DNA of 64,000 nt. It comes from an uncultured beta proteobacterium (lineage in GTDB: Bacteria > Pseudomonadota > Gammaproteobacteria > Burkholderiales > SG8-39). The translations under genes were made by a program, and so were the position numbers. The stretch's first letter is position 1. Each line of letters begins with the position of its first letter. Shown in pieces: positions 52,204 through 63,209 of the stretch. The stretch covers positions 167,070 to 231,069 of the forward strand of contig CADEDU010000001.1 in assembly GCA_902826155.1 (NCBI GenBank), given 5' to 3'. The notes beneath the pieces are model-generated. The model saw only the letters and a list, made by a program, of their open reading frames with translations, had not been told where the DNA came from and ran no database searches.

Positions 52204-54198
52204 TTAGCGGGCAAACAGCAGCAGCAGTAACAGCGTGACGAAGGTGTACACCAGGTAAGTCGAGATGCGTCCGCGTTGCAGCGTGCCCGCCAGCTCGCCC
52301 AGCCACTGCACCACGCGCGTGATCGGCCGCTGCAGCATCAACCAGAACCGATCCTGCACATCGAGGGCGTAGCGCGGCGACCGGTCGAACGGGCTGGGCA
52401 AGGCGCGCTCCTGCTGAAAGAACGGTTCGAACACCACGCGAATCGGCTGGCCGAACCCTTCGGCGGTGTCTTGCATGCGCGGGGTCTGCGCCGGAAAGCC
52501 GCAATCCCAGGCCGGACCGCGACGCAAGCCGACGCCGAACAACTTGCGCACGACCAGCCACGCCAGCGCGGTGAACAGGATGGTCAGCGCGAACACGATG
52601 AACGGGCTGTAGCTGGCACGCGCGGGCTCGATCGGCGCGAGGAACACCCAGCTGCCGGCCTGGGTGATGCTCGACAGGTCGTAGTCGATCAGCAGCCGCA
52701 CCGCGTCGTCGACCAGATCGATGACCTGCACCGGAAAGATGCCGAGCAGCACGCAAGGCACGGCGAGCCATACCAGGGCGATCCGCTCCCAGCCGCTCGC
52801 GTCATGCGCCTCGCTCAGCTTGTCCTCGCGCGGCTGGCCCAGGAACACGATGCCGTAGAACTTCACCATGACGTAGCCGGCCAGTGCCGAGGTCAAGGCG
52901 ATGGCGGCGGCTGCGATCGGTACGAACATGTTGAGATAGCCCTGCGGCAGATCGGGCGTGAACAGGAACGCCTGCAGCAGCAGCCACTCCGAAACGAAAC
53001 CGTTGAGCGGCGGCAGGCCGGCGATCGCGAGCGTGCCGATCAATGCCGGCCAGGCGACCCACGGCATCGAGTGGATCAATCCGCCGAGTTTGCCCAGCGC
53101 CCGCTCGCGCGTGGCGTGCAGCACCGAGCCGGTCGCCAGGAACAGCAGCGCCTTGAAGAACGCGTGATTGAGGGCGTGATAGAGCGCGGCGAGCAGTGCC
53201 AGCGCCGCCAGCGCCTTCATCTCGAATCCGGAGAAGATGATCGACAGCCCGATGCCCGAGGCGATCAGGCCGATGTTCTCGATCGACGAATACGCGAGCA
53301 GGCGCTTCATGTCGCTTTGTACCGCGCTGAACACCACGCCGAACACGCCGGCGACCAATCCGAGCGCGAGCACGATCACGCCCCACCACCACAACGGCTG
53401 GTGCAGCAGGTCGAAACTCACGCGCAGCAGTCCGTAGATCGCGGTCTTGAGCATGACCGCGCTCATCAGCGCCGATACCGGCGAGGGCGCGGCCGGATGC
53501 GCTTCGGGCAGCCAGGCGTGCAGCGGTACCAGCCCGGCCTTGGCCGAGAAGCCGATGAGCGCCAGCACGAACCCGGCCGTGGCCCAGGCCGGCGACAACG
53601 TCGTGGCGCGCATGCCGTCGAAGGTGTACGGCCCGGTGCCGTGCAGCACGCCGAACGACAGCAGGATCGACAAGGCACCGATGTGCGCAATCAGCAGATA
53701 GAGGTAGCCGGCGTCGCGAATCTCCTCGCTGCGATGTTCGGTGGTGACCAGAAAGAACGACGACAGCGCCATCGCCTCCCACGCAACCATGAACGCGTAG
53801 GCGTCATCGGCGAGCATCACCAGCACCATGCTTGCCAGAAACACGTGATAGTGGAACGACTGCAGCCCCGGCGGCGTGCCGCGGCTGGCGCGCATGTAAC
53901 CGATGGCGAAGGTCGACACCGCGGTCGATACCGCGCCCAGTATCAGCAGGAACAACGCGCTCAAGGAGTCGAGCCGCAGATGGAACGGCAGATCGGGCAG
54001 CCCCAGCGGCAGCACCAGGGTCTGCGGCGGCGCGCTGATGCTGAGCAGGCCCACCAGAGCGACGGTGAGACCCACCAGCGCACCCAGCGGCAACATCGCG
54101 TGCACCACGAAGTGCAGCCAGCGCGCGAACACCACCGACACCAGCGCGATCGCCAGCCATGCCGCGATCAGCGCGAGGAGCAGCACGAGCGCCGACAT
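52204..54198 (-). CDS. hyfB: HyfB-like antiporter subunit (NuoL/Mrp family)
   Basis: A 664-residue membrane protein with about 15 TM helices. The pump signature is intact: Glu in YAFMVAWEAMALSSFFLV, Lys in ALIGFSAKAGLVPLHAWLPE and LLAYSSIENIGLIASGIG. The C-terminal extension (from about residue 570, RRGPAWDCGFPAQTPRMQDT) is characteristic of HyfB. First gene of the hyf-like operon, 94 bp after metG on the same strand. No HyfA- or HyfH-type ferredoxin subunit, second HyfD antiporter, formate dehydrogenase or Hyp maturation gene is visible in the window. Confidence 0.92.
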   Translation of the reverse strand: MSALVLLLALIAAWLAIALVSVVFARWLHFVVHAMLPLGALVGLTVALVGLLSISAPPQTLVLPLGLPDLPFHLRLDSLSALFLLILGAVSTAVSTFAIGYMRASRGTPPGLQSFHYHVFLASMVLVMLADDAYAFMVAWEAMALSSFFLVTTEHRSEEIRDAGYLYLLIAHIGALSILLSFGVLHGTGPYTFDGMRATTLSPAWATAGFVLALIGFSAKAGLVPLHAWLPEAHPAAPSPVSALMSAVMLKTAIYGLLRVSFDLLHQPLWWWGVIVLALGLVAGVFGVVFSAVQSDMKRLLAYSSIENIGLIASGIGLSIIFSGFEMKALAALALLAALYHALNHAFFKALLFLATGSVLHATRERALGKLGGLIHSMPWVAWPALIGTLAIAGLPPLNGFVSEWLLLQAFLFTPDLPQGYLNMFVPIAAAAIALTSALAGYVMVKFYGIVFLGQPREDKLSEAHDASGWERIALVWLAVPCVLLGIFPVQVIDLVDDAVRLLIDYDLSSITQAGSWVFLAPIEPARASYSPFIVFALTILFTALAWLVVRKLFGVGLRRGPAWDCGFPAQTPRMQDTAEGFGQPIRVVFEPFFQQERALPSPFDRSPRYALDVQDRFWLMLQRPITRVVQWLGELAGTLQRGRISTYLVYTFVTLLLLLLFAR

Positions 54199-54292
54199 AT
54201 CGATCCTTGTTCCCCCTTCTCGCGCGGGTTGGGCGCGACTTGCACGCTTTGCACTTCGGGCGGCCCACAGCCGCCGCTCCGTCTTCCGTTCG

Positions 54293-56458
54293 CTACTTCA
54301 CTTTCATGCCGGGTGTGGCGCCGGTATCGGGTGACACGATGAAGATTCCGGGCCCGCCGCCTGGCGTGGCATCGAGCGAGGCGGCAAGCACCATGCCTTG
54401 CGAGATGCCGAACTTCATCTTGCGCGGTGCGAGGTTCGCCACCATGACCGTCAGACGCCCCACCAGTTGGCCAGGATCGTACGAACCTTTGATGCCTGCG
54501 AACACCGTACGTGTCTCGGTGCCGATATCGAGAGTCAGCTTCAACAGTTTCTCGGCGCCTTCGACGTGCTCGGCATTGACGATCTTCGCTACGCGCAGAT
54601 CGACCTTGGCGAACTCGTCGATGGAGATCGTGCCGGGCGCGGTCGATGCCGCTTCAGCGGGCGTTGCAGGCTGCGTCACGGACTGATCCTTCGCGGATTG
54701 GGTGGTCTTGGCGGATTTGGCGGACTTGGTGGACTGAGCCGATTTGTCGTTCGTGTCGGGCACGGCGGCCGGGATGTCGAACAACGCGTCGATCATCTTC
54801 GCCTCGACGCGAGTCATCAGGTGCGAGTAGGGCTTGAGCGCGCCCTGCCAACCGCTCGGGATGCGGCCGTGATCACGCCATTCGAAGTCCCGATCGAGCG
54901 CGAACAACTCGCGCGCCACGCGGCTGGTCAGCGCCGGGAGCACCGGCCGCAGGAAGATCGACAGGTGATAGAACGCCCATACGCAGCGCGAGCACACCTC
55001 GTGCAGCCTGGCCGACTGTGCCGGGTCTTTGGCGAGCACCCACGGCTGGTTCTCGTCGAAGTATTTGTTGACGCGATCGGCGTACGCCATGATCTCGCGC
55101 AGCGCGCGGCCGAAATCGCGCCCTTCGTAGCCTTCGGCGATCGAGGCGGCGATCGGACCCTCGATCCCGGCCACGTGCGCCAACTGCGCCGCGTCGACCT
55201 TGCCGCCGAACTGCCGCGCAATGAACGGCGCGGCGCGGCTGGCGATGTTCACGTACTTGCCGATCAGATCGGCGTTCACGCGCGCGAGGAAATCGTCCGG
55301 ATTGAAATCGATGTCTTCGACGTACGGGTTGAGCTTGGCGGCGATGTAATAGCGCAGCCACTCCGGATTCATGCCGACATCCAGGTATCGCAACGGCGAG
55401 ATGCCGGTGCCGCGCGACTTCGACATCTTCTCGCCGCTCACGGTGATGAAGCCGTGAACGTAGACGTGGTTCGGTACCTTGTAGCCGGAGAAATGCAGCA
55501 TCGCCGGCCAGAACAACACATGGAAGTTGATGATGTCCTTGCCGATGAAGTGGATCTGCTCGACGGCCGGATCAGCCATGAACTGCTCGAAAGACTGCGC
55601 GGTGCGCGACGCCTCGTGCCAGTGATTGCGCGACTGGCCTTTGTCGAAATGATTCCTCAGGCTGGCGAGGTACCCGATCGGCGCATCGAGCCACACGTAG
55701 AAGTACTTGTCCGGCGTGTCGGGGATGCGGATGCCGAAGTACGGCGCATCGCGTGAGATGTCCCAGTCGGCCAGGCCGCCGTCGCCCTCGATCCACTCCT
55801 TGGCCTTGTTGGCGACGCTTTGCTGCAGCTTGCCGTCCTGTGTCCAGTGCTTCAGGTACTCGACGCAGCGCGGATCCGACAGTCGAAAGAAGTAATGCTG
55901 CGAGAGCCGCAGTTCGGGCTTGGCACCCGACAGCGCCGAGTAGGGATTCTTCAGGTCAGTGGGCGAATAGGCCGCGCCGCAGTTCTCGCAGTTGTCGCCG
56001 TTCTGGTCGGGCGTACCGCACTTGGGGCACTCACCCTTCACGTACCGGTCGGGCAGGAACATGCCCTTGGCCGGATCGTAGAGCTGCTCGATGGTGCGTG
56101 CGTCGATCAGCTTCGCGTTGTCGCGCAGACGCCGGTAGATGTCCTGCGAGAACCATTCGTTCTCGGGCGAATCGGTCGAATGCCAGTTGTCGAAGCGGAT
56201 GTGAAAGCCTTCGAGATACTTCGGTCGGTCTGCCGCGATCTGCGCGATCAACGCCTGCGGCGTGATGCCCTCGGCTTCCGCCTTGAGCATGATCGGCGTG
56301 CCGTGCGCATCATCGGCGCCGACGAAGTGCACCTCGTTTCCCTGCATGCGCTGGAATCGCACCCAGATGTCGGCCTGGATGTACTCCATGATGTGGCCGA
56401 TGTGAAACGGGCCGTTGGCGTACGGCAGGGCGGTGGTGACGAAGAGCCGGCGGGGCAT
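54293..56458 (-). CDS. metG: Methionyl-tRNA synthetase
   Basis: A 721-residue MetRS. The class I HIGH motif is in [35 protein letters not shown] zinc knuckle has four Cys, and the KMSKS loop is [12 protein letters not shown] low-complexity Ser/Lys/Thr/Ala-rich linker (about 595-625) leads to a C-terminal EMAP/Trbp111-type tRNA-binding domain ([20 protein letters not shown]). The ATG at 56458 is chosen because the family starts a few residues before [12 protein letters not shown]; the open frame also allows ATG 56509, which adds 17 residues. Divergent from apbC, as in many betaproteobacteria. Confidence 0.95.
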   Translation of the reverse strand: MPRRLFVTTALPYANGPFHIGHIMEYIQADIWVRFQRMQGNEVHFVGADDAHGTPIMLKAEAEGITPQALIAQIAADRPKYLEGFHIRFDNWHSTDSPENEWFSQDIYRRLRDNAKLIDARTIEQLYDPAKGMFLPDRYVKGECPKCGTPDQNGDNCENCGAAYSPTDLKNPYSALSGAKPELRLSQHYFFRLSDPRCVEYLKHWTQDGKLQQSVANKAKEWIEGDGGLADWDISRDAPYFGIRIPDTPDKYFYVWLDAPIGYLASLRNHFDKGQSRNHWHEASRTAQSFEQFMADPAVEQIHFIGKDIINFHVLFWPAMLHFSGYKVPNHVYVHGFITVSGEKMSKSRGTGISPLRYLDVGMNPEWLRYYIAAKLNPYVEDIDFNPDDFLARVNADLIGKYVNIASRAAPFIARQFGGKVDAAQLAHVAGIEGPIAASIAEGYEGRDFGRALREIMAYADRVNKYFDENQPWVLAKDPAQSARLHEVCSRCVWAFYHLSIFLRPVLPALTSRVARELFALDRDFEWRDHGRIPSGWQGALKPYSHLMTRVEAKMIDALFDIPAAVPDTNDKSAQSTKSAKSAKTTQSAKDQSVTQPATPAEAASTAPGTISIDEFAKVDLRVAKIVNAEHVEGAEKLLKLTLDIGTETRTVFAGIKGSYDPGQLVGRLTVMVANLAPRKMKFGISQGMVLAASLDATPGGGPGIFIVSPDTGATPGMKVK

Positions 56459-56660
56459 GTTGAGGGTGGCGTTGGGGTCGAACGCCCGATGATGCGCGCG
56501 CTCGGCCATTGCACTAAAGCCCGCAATTCTAACGTGGAGTGCTGCGCTGCTACACTCGCGCCGCTTCGCGCGGACCCGGTCGTGCCATCCAACGCCGCCG
56601 CGAGCGCCGATTCGAAGAACCCGCAGATAACGAACTCACCGACTCGATTCGCGATACACC

Positions 56661-57749
56661 ATGCCGATCACCGAAGCGCAGATCCACGCAGCGTTGCAGG
56701 CCATCCACGATCCGAACACCGGCAAGGATCTGATGGCGACCAAGTCGGCGCGCAACATCAAACTCGACGGCAACAACGTATCACTCGACATCGAGTTGCC
56801 GTACCCGGCCAAGAGTCAGATCGAGCCGATGCGCAAGACCGTGAGTGCCCGGCTGCGCGAGATCGCGGGCATCGGCAATGTCAGCGTGCAGGTGGCATCG
56901 AAGATCGTCGCGCATGCGGTGCAGCGTGGCGTGAAGCTCGTGCCCGGCGTGAAGAACATCATCGCCGTGGCCTCCGGCAAGGGCGGCGTGGGCAAGTCCA
57001 CCACCGCGGTGAACCTTGCGCTGGCACTGGCGTCCGAGGGCGCGAGCGTGGGCATGCTCGATGCCGATATCTACGGACCTTCGCAGCCGATGATGCTGGG
57101 GATTACCGGCCGGCCCGAGTCCAAGGACGGCAAATCGATCGAGCCGATGCTCGGGCACGGCATTCAGGCGAGTTCGATCGGATTCCTCATCGACACCGAC
57201 ACGCCGATGGTGTGGCGCGGGCCGATGGTCACGCAGGCGCTCGAGCAGCTGCTGAAGGACACCAAGTGGCGCGAGCTCGATTACCTGGTCGTCGATCTGC
57301 CGCCGGGCACCGGCGACATCCAGCTCACGCTCGCGCAGAAAGTGCCGGTGACCGGCGCGGTGATCGTGACCACCCCGCAGGACATCGCGCTGATCGATGC
57401 GCGCAAGGGCTTCAAGATGTTCGAGAAGGTGGGCATCCCGATCCTGGGCATCGTGGAGAACATGTCGCTGCACATCTGCTCCAAGTGCGGCCACACCGAG
57501 CACATCTTCGGCGAAGGCGGTGCCGAGCGCATGGCCAAGGACTTCGGTGTCGAGGTGCTCGGTCACCTGCCGCTCGATATCGCCATCCGCGAGCAGGCCG
57601 ACTCGGGAAAGCCGACGGTGGTGGCCGACCCTGACGGCAAGGTGGCTGAAATGTATCGGGCGATCGCGCGGCGGGTGGCGGTGAAGGTCGGGGAGTTGCA
57701 GCGGGATATGACGGGCAAATTTCCGAACATCGTCATCCAGAATACTTGA
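56661..57749 (+). CDS. apbC: Iron-sulfur cluster carrier ApbC/Mrp
   Basis: A 362-residue P-loop protein of the Mrp/NBP35 group that carries and delivers [4Fe-4S] clusters. An N-terminal MIP18-like domain (about 1-85) precedes the deviant Walker A AVASGKGGVGKSTTAVNLAL. LDADIYGPSQPMML, DLPPGTGDIQLTLAQ and the cluster-binding CxxC in HICSKCGHTEHIF follow. Divergent from metG with a 200-bp gap, and followed by dcd. Confidence 0.95.
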   Translation: MPITEAQIHAALQAIHDPNTGKDLMATKSARNIKLDGNNVSLDIELPYPAKSQIEPMRKTVSARLREIAGIGNVSVQVASKIVAHAVQRGVKLVPGVKNIIAVASGKGGVGKSTTAVNLALALASEGASVGMLDADIYGPSQPMMLGITGRPESKDGKSIEPMLGHGIQASSIGFLIDTDTPMVWRGPMVTQALEQLLKDTKWRELDYLVVDLPPGTGDIQLTLAQKVPVTGAVIVTTPQDIALIDARKGFKMFEKVGIPILGIVENMSLHICSKCGHTEHIFGEGGAERMAKDFGVEVLGHLPLDIAIREQADSGKPTVVADPDGKVAEMYRAIARRVAVKVGELQRDMTGKFPNIVIQNT

Positions 57750-57935
57750 CCCATCTTGCGCCTGGATCGTAAGCGCCCTTGTTCGAGCGTCATCGCAAGC
57801 GACGACGCTCAACAGTGGGCGGTTATGGAACCAGCCGTGCAGCGATCGGGGTGAGCATCGGCTTGGTTGCGTTTGTTCGATGAGGCGCGACACCACGAGG
57901 GGAATCCCCGCGCGATAGCGTTCGGCAGAGAAAAA

Positions 57936-58502
57936 ATGACCATCAAATCCGACAAGTGGATCCGCCGCATGGCGCAGGGGCACGGCATGATCGAGCCGTT
58001 CGAGCCGGGCCAGGTCAAGACCGTCGACGGCAAACGCGTGGTGTCGTTCGGCACCTCCAGCTACGGTTACGACATCCGCTGCTCGCGCGAATTCAAGATC
58101 TTCACCAACATCAACTCGACCATCGTCGACCCGAAGGAGTTCGATGCGCGCTCGTTCGTCGATTTCACCGGCGACGTGTGCATCATCCCGCCCAATTCGT
58201 TCGCGCTCGCCCGCACCGTCGAGTACTTCCGCATCCCGCGCAGCGTGCTGACCATCTGCCTGGGCAAGTCCACGTACGCGCGCTGCGGCATCATCGTCAA
58301 CGTCACGCCGCTCGAGCCGGAGTGGGAGGGGCACGTGACCCTGGAGTTCTCCAACACCACGCCGCTGCCGGCGAAGATCTACGCCAATGAAGGCGTGGCG
58401 CAGGTGCTGTTCCTGGAATCGGACGAGGTGTGCGAGACCTCGTACCGCGATCGTGGCGGCAAGTACCAGGGGCAGACCGGAGTGACGCTGCCCAAGATCT
58501 GA
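57936..58502 (+). CDS. dcd: dCTP deaminase
   Basis: A 188-residue Dcd. It deaminates dCTP to dUTP, feeding dTMP synthesis. Signatures are [37 protein letters not shown] with catalytic Glu and Arg residues, and the C-terminal [20 protein letters not shown] 57936 has GCAGAG shortly before it; the longer frame from 57867 lacks family similarity. The 186-bp gap to apbC contains a hairpin GAGCGTC-N12-GACGCTC (57785-57810) without a T-run. Confidence 0.95.
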   Translation: MTIKSDKWIRRMAQGHGMIEPFEPGQVKTVDGKRVVSFGTSSYGYDIRCSREFKIFTNINSTIVDPKEFDARSFVDFTGDVCIIPPNSFALARTVEYFRIPRSVLTICLGKSTYARCGIIVNVTPLEPEWEGHVTLEFSNTTPLPAKIYANEGVAQVLFLESDEVCETSYRDRGGKYQGQTGVTLPKI

Positions 58503-58645
58503 ACCGCGCATGCCAAATTGCTCGCCCGGCGCGCGGCTTTCGTCAGATCCGGCGAGATTTCGGCGCTAACCGGTACCAGTTGGCTGCATCCCGGTGCCTG
58601 CACGGGCACAGTCGGAGACTCGATTTTCGACTCGGGTAGAGCGCG

Positions 58646-59947
58646 TTGGCCACGATTCTTGTGGTGGAAGATGACCTGTCGGTCGCCGAGCTGATCCGCA
58701 TGCAGCTCGAGGCGGCCGGCCACTACGTCGAGACCGCCACCGATGGCGCCTCGGGGCTTGCGCATGCGCTCAGTAGTCCGCCCGAGCTGATCCTGGCCGA
58801 CGTGCGCATGCCCAACCTCGACGGCTTCGGCATGCTCGAAGCGTTGCGCGCGCGCGAACGCACCGCCGCGATCCCGCTGGTGTTCCTGTCATCGCTCGAT
58901 GATCGCGAATCGCTGCGCCGGGGCATGTTGCTCGGTGCCGATGACTTCCTGTTCAAGCCGGTCTCGACCGGCGATCTGCTCGACACGGTGGCGCAGCGAC
59001 TGCGTCGCGCGGCGGCCATCCGCGCCGGTGTGGTCAGCCAGCCATTGGACGCGCTGCCCGCGCCTGAAGGCAGTCTCACCCCCTTGCGCGCAGGCGACTC
59101 TTCGGTCGACAGGAACGCGCGCAGCGAGCGCATCGGCGAGTACCGCATCGAGCGGCTGCTCGCGCGCGGCCCGATGTCGATGGTGTACCTGGCGCGACAT
59201 CAAACGACCGGCGAGGAGCACGTCCTCAAGGTGCTGCCCGTCAGCAGCAGTCGGCCCGACGCCCTGGCGCGCTTCGAACAGGAGTACGCGCTTGCGGCGA
59301 AGATCCGCCACCGGCACGTGGCGCGCATCCATGCGCAGGGTCGCACTGAGATGCTCGCCTACATCGCGATGGAGTACCTGGCCGGAGGCAGCTTGCGCGA
59401 TCGCATCGACACCGGCCCGCTTGTGCCGCGCGAGTGTCTGAGTTTCCTGTGGCAGGCCACGCTGGGGCTGGCGGCGATCCACGAGCACGGCATCGTGCAT
59501 CGCGATCTGAAGCCCGAGAACCTGATGCTGCGTCAGGACGGAGCGCTCGTCGTTACTGACTTCGGCATTGCCAAGCAGCTCGGCGCCACGCCGACCCACA
59601 CCGTGCACGGCGAGGTGTTCGGCACGCCGCATTACATGAGCCCGGAACAGGCACGCGACGAGACCATCGACGCACGCTCCGACCTGTACAGCCTGGGTGT
59701 GGTGCTCTACGAGATGCTCACCGGTGAGCGGCCGTTCAATGGTGCGCACGGCGCGGCGGTGATCTATCAGCACCTGCACATCGCCCCGCCGCCGCTTCCG
59801 GTCGCGATGTCGCGGTTCCAGCCGCTGCTCGATCGATTGCTCGCCAAGAACGCCGCCGACCGCTATCCCTCGACGATCCCGCTGCTGCGTGCCATCCGCG
59901 CGATCGAGTTCCATCCCGGCCTGGCGCGCGTCGATACCGCGGCCTGA
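58646..59947 (+). CDS. Receiver domain fused to a Ser/Thr protein kinase (PknB type)
   Basis: A 433-residue fusion. The receiver (about 2-120) has Asp52 (LILADVRMP) and Lys105 (FLFKPVS), so phosphorylation by a histidine kinase is possible. A 45-residue linker leads to a Hanks-type kinase (about 165-420) with Lys196 (HVLKVLP), HRDLKPEN (286-293) and DFG (306-308). The glycine-rich loop is degenerate: LLARGPMSMVY has Ala and Ser at two conserved Gly positions. The C-terminus lacks a TM or PASTA region, so it is soluble. The start is TTG at 58646, putting the receiver at residue 2. The gene is 31 bp from the hybrid kinase, which is its likely partner. Confidence 0.88.
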   Translation: MATILVVEDDLSVAELIRMQLEAAGHYVETATDGASGLAHALSSPPELILADVRMPNLDGFGMLEALRARERTAAIPLVFLSSLDDRESLRRGMLLGADDFLFKPVSTGDLLDTVAQRLRRAAAIRAGVVSQPLDALPAPEGSLTPLRAGDSSVDRNARSERIGEYRIERLLARGPMSMVYLARHQTTGEEHVLKVLPVSSSRPDALARFEQEYALAAKIRHRHVARIHAQGRTEMLAYIAMEYLAGGSLRDRIDTGPLVPRECLSFLWQATLGLAAIHEHGIVHRDLKPENLMLRQDGALVVTDFGIAKQLGATPTHTVHGEVFGTPHYMSPEQARDETIDARSDLYSLGVVLYEMLTGERPFNGAHGAAVIYQHLHIAPPPLPVAMSRFQPLLDRLLAKNAADRYPSTIPLLRAIRAIEFHPGLARVDTAA

Positions 59948-59978
59948 CCGGTCGGACTCGCCGGTCCGCGCCCCGATC

Positions 59979-62252
<2,274 letters not shown>

Positions 62253-62316
62253 TCGCCGCCGCGGGTCACTCTTTTCCCTTCACCGTTCACCCTCCCGTTT
62301 CCCCGCCGCGCTTCCC

Positions 62317-62342
62317 CTCCACGCTTTCCCTCCACGCTTTCC
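62317..62342 (+). repeat. 13-bp tandem repeat CTCCACGCTTTCC (two copies)
   Basis: Two exact copies lie at 62317-62329 and 62330-62342 in the pyrimidine-rich 108-bp gap before the YbjQ-like gene. The plus strand of the whole gap is C/T-rich and contains no hairpin. Functional meaning unknown. Confidence 0.7.
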
Positions 62343-62360
62343 CTCAATCAAGGTCGCTTC

Positions 62361-62675
62361 ATGCTGCTCACCAACATCGAGCTGGTGCCCGGCCGGCGCG
62401 TGGTCAAACACCTCGGGCTGGTGCAGGGCAGTACCGTGCGCGCCAAGCACGTCGGCAAAGACATCATGGCTGGTTTCAAGAACATCATCGGTGGCGAGCT
62501 CAAGGGCTACACCGAATTGCTGGCCGAATCACGCCAGGAGGCGACCGAGCGCATGGTCGCGCAGGCCGAGGCTGTCGGGGCCAACGCGGTGCTCAACGTG
62601 CGCTACAGCACCTCGTCGATCACCGCCGGCGCCGCCGAGATCCTCGCCTACGGCACGGCGGTGGTGCTCGAGTAG
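62361..62675 (+). CDS. YbjQ/UPF0145 family protein
   Basis: A 104-residue protein of the YbjQ (UPF0145, putative heavy-metal-binding) family. It has GRRVVKHLGLVQGSTVRAKH near the start, GGELKGYTELLAESRQEA in the middle and GANAVLNVRYSTSSI near the end, all family landmarks. The fold is a small alpha/beta ring; function is not established in any species I know. It is followed 18 bp later by a second YbjQ-like protein and then by an M48 peptidase gene on the same strand. Confidence 0.85.
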   Translation: MLLTNIELVPGRRVVKHLGLVQGSTVRAKHVGKDIMAGFKNIIGGELKGYTELLAESRQEATERMVAQAEAVGANAVLNVRYSTSSITAGAAEILAYGTAVVLE

Positions 62676-62693
62676 CCGGTTCGCGAGCCCACC

Positions 62694-63176
62694 ATGGAAG
62701 TGCTGCTGCAGTTCTTCGACGTCGTCGTCTTCATCGTCCTGATGGCGATCGGGTTCGTCGCCGGCCGCATTGCCGAGGCCCGTCACTACGGTTCGATCCG
62801 CCGCCGTGAACGCAGGCTCGCCAACGTCACCGTGTTCTCCAACCGGTTTCCACCCGAGGGCATGAGCGTGGCGAACGGCAAGAGCTCGCTTGTGGCGGGC
62901 AGCGTGGTCGTGTCGGAGGACTACTTCAAGCGCATCCTGAGCAGCCTGTACAGCGTGATCGGCGGACGGGTGAAGAGTTACGAGTCGCTGCTCGATCGGG
63001 CGCGACGCGAAGCGGTGCTGCGCATGAAAGCCGAGGCGCTTGCAAAAGGGGCGCGCATGATCATCAACGTGAAGTTCCAGACGTTCGCGGTGCCGGGGCG
63101 CTCCGGGCGCATCGGCGCGGTGGAGCTGTTGGCCTACGGCACGGCGATCGTCGCCGCGCCTCCCGATCCGCGCTGA
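62694..63176 (+). CDS. YbjQ-like protein with N-terminal TM helix
   Basis: A 160-residue protein with one N-terminal TM segment (VVVFIVLMAIGFVAGRIA) and a downstream YbjQ-like domain. The domain has the landmarks YSVIGGRVKSYESLLDRARREA and GARMIINVKFQTFAVPGRSG, which parallel those in the preceding gene. The basic stretch RRRERR after the TM helix suggests a cytoplasmic domain. Function unknown. It is 33 bp from the M48 peptidase start. Confidence 0.75.
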   Translation: MEVLLQFFDVVVFIVLMAIGFVAGRIAEARHYGSIRRRERRLANVTVFSNRFPPEGMSVANGKSSLVAGSVVVSEDYFKRILSSLYSVIGGRVKSYESLLDRARREAVLRMKAEALAKGARMIINVKFQTFAVPGRSGRIGAVELLAYGTAIVAAPPDPR

Positions 63177-63209
63177 ACGATCGCGGACAGACTGCGCACG
63201 GAGCCCGAG

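Noticed and set aside
46893..54198. Annotation as a functional hydrogenase-4 or formate hydrogenlyase
   Set aside because: Both NiFe-binding Cys motifs are replaced in the large subunit and no maturation or formate dehydrogenase genes are present.
54258..54275. Intrinsic terminator for metG (GGCGGC-N5-GCCGCC)
   Set aside because: Hairpin is present in the metG-hyfB gap but no T-run follows on the minus strand.
52276..54342. Long plus-strand open frame (688 codons) opposite hyfB
   Set aside because: Composition is Arg/Gln/His-rich shadow sequence with no motif; hyfB on the other strand is unambiguous.
57785..57810. Terminator after apbC (GAGCGTC-N12-GACGCTC hairpin)
   Set aside because: The loop is large and there is no T-run after the stem; mentioned only in the dcd entry.
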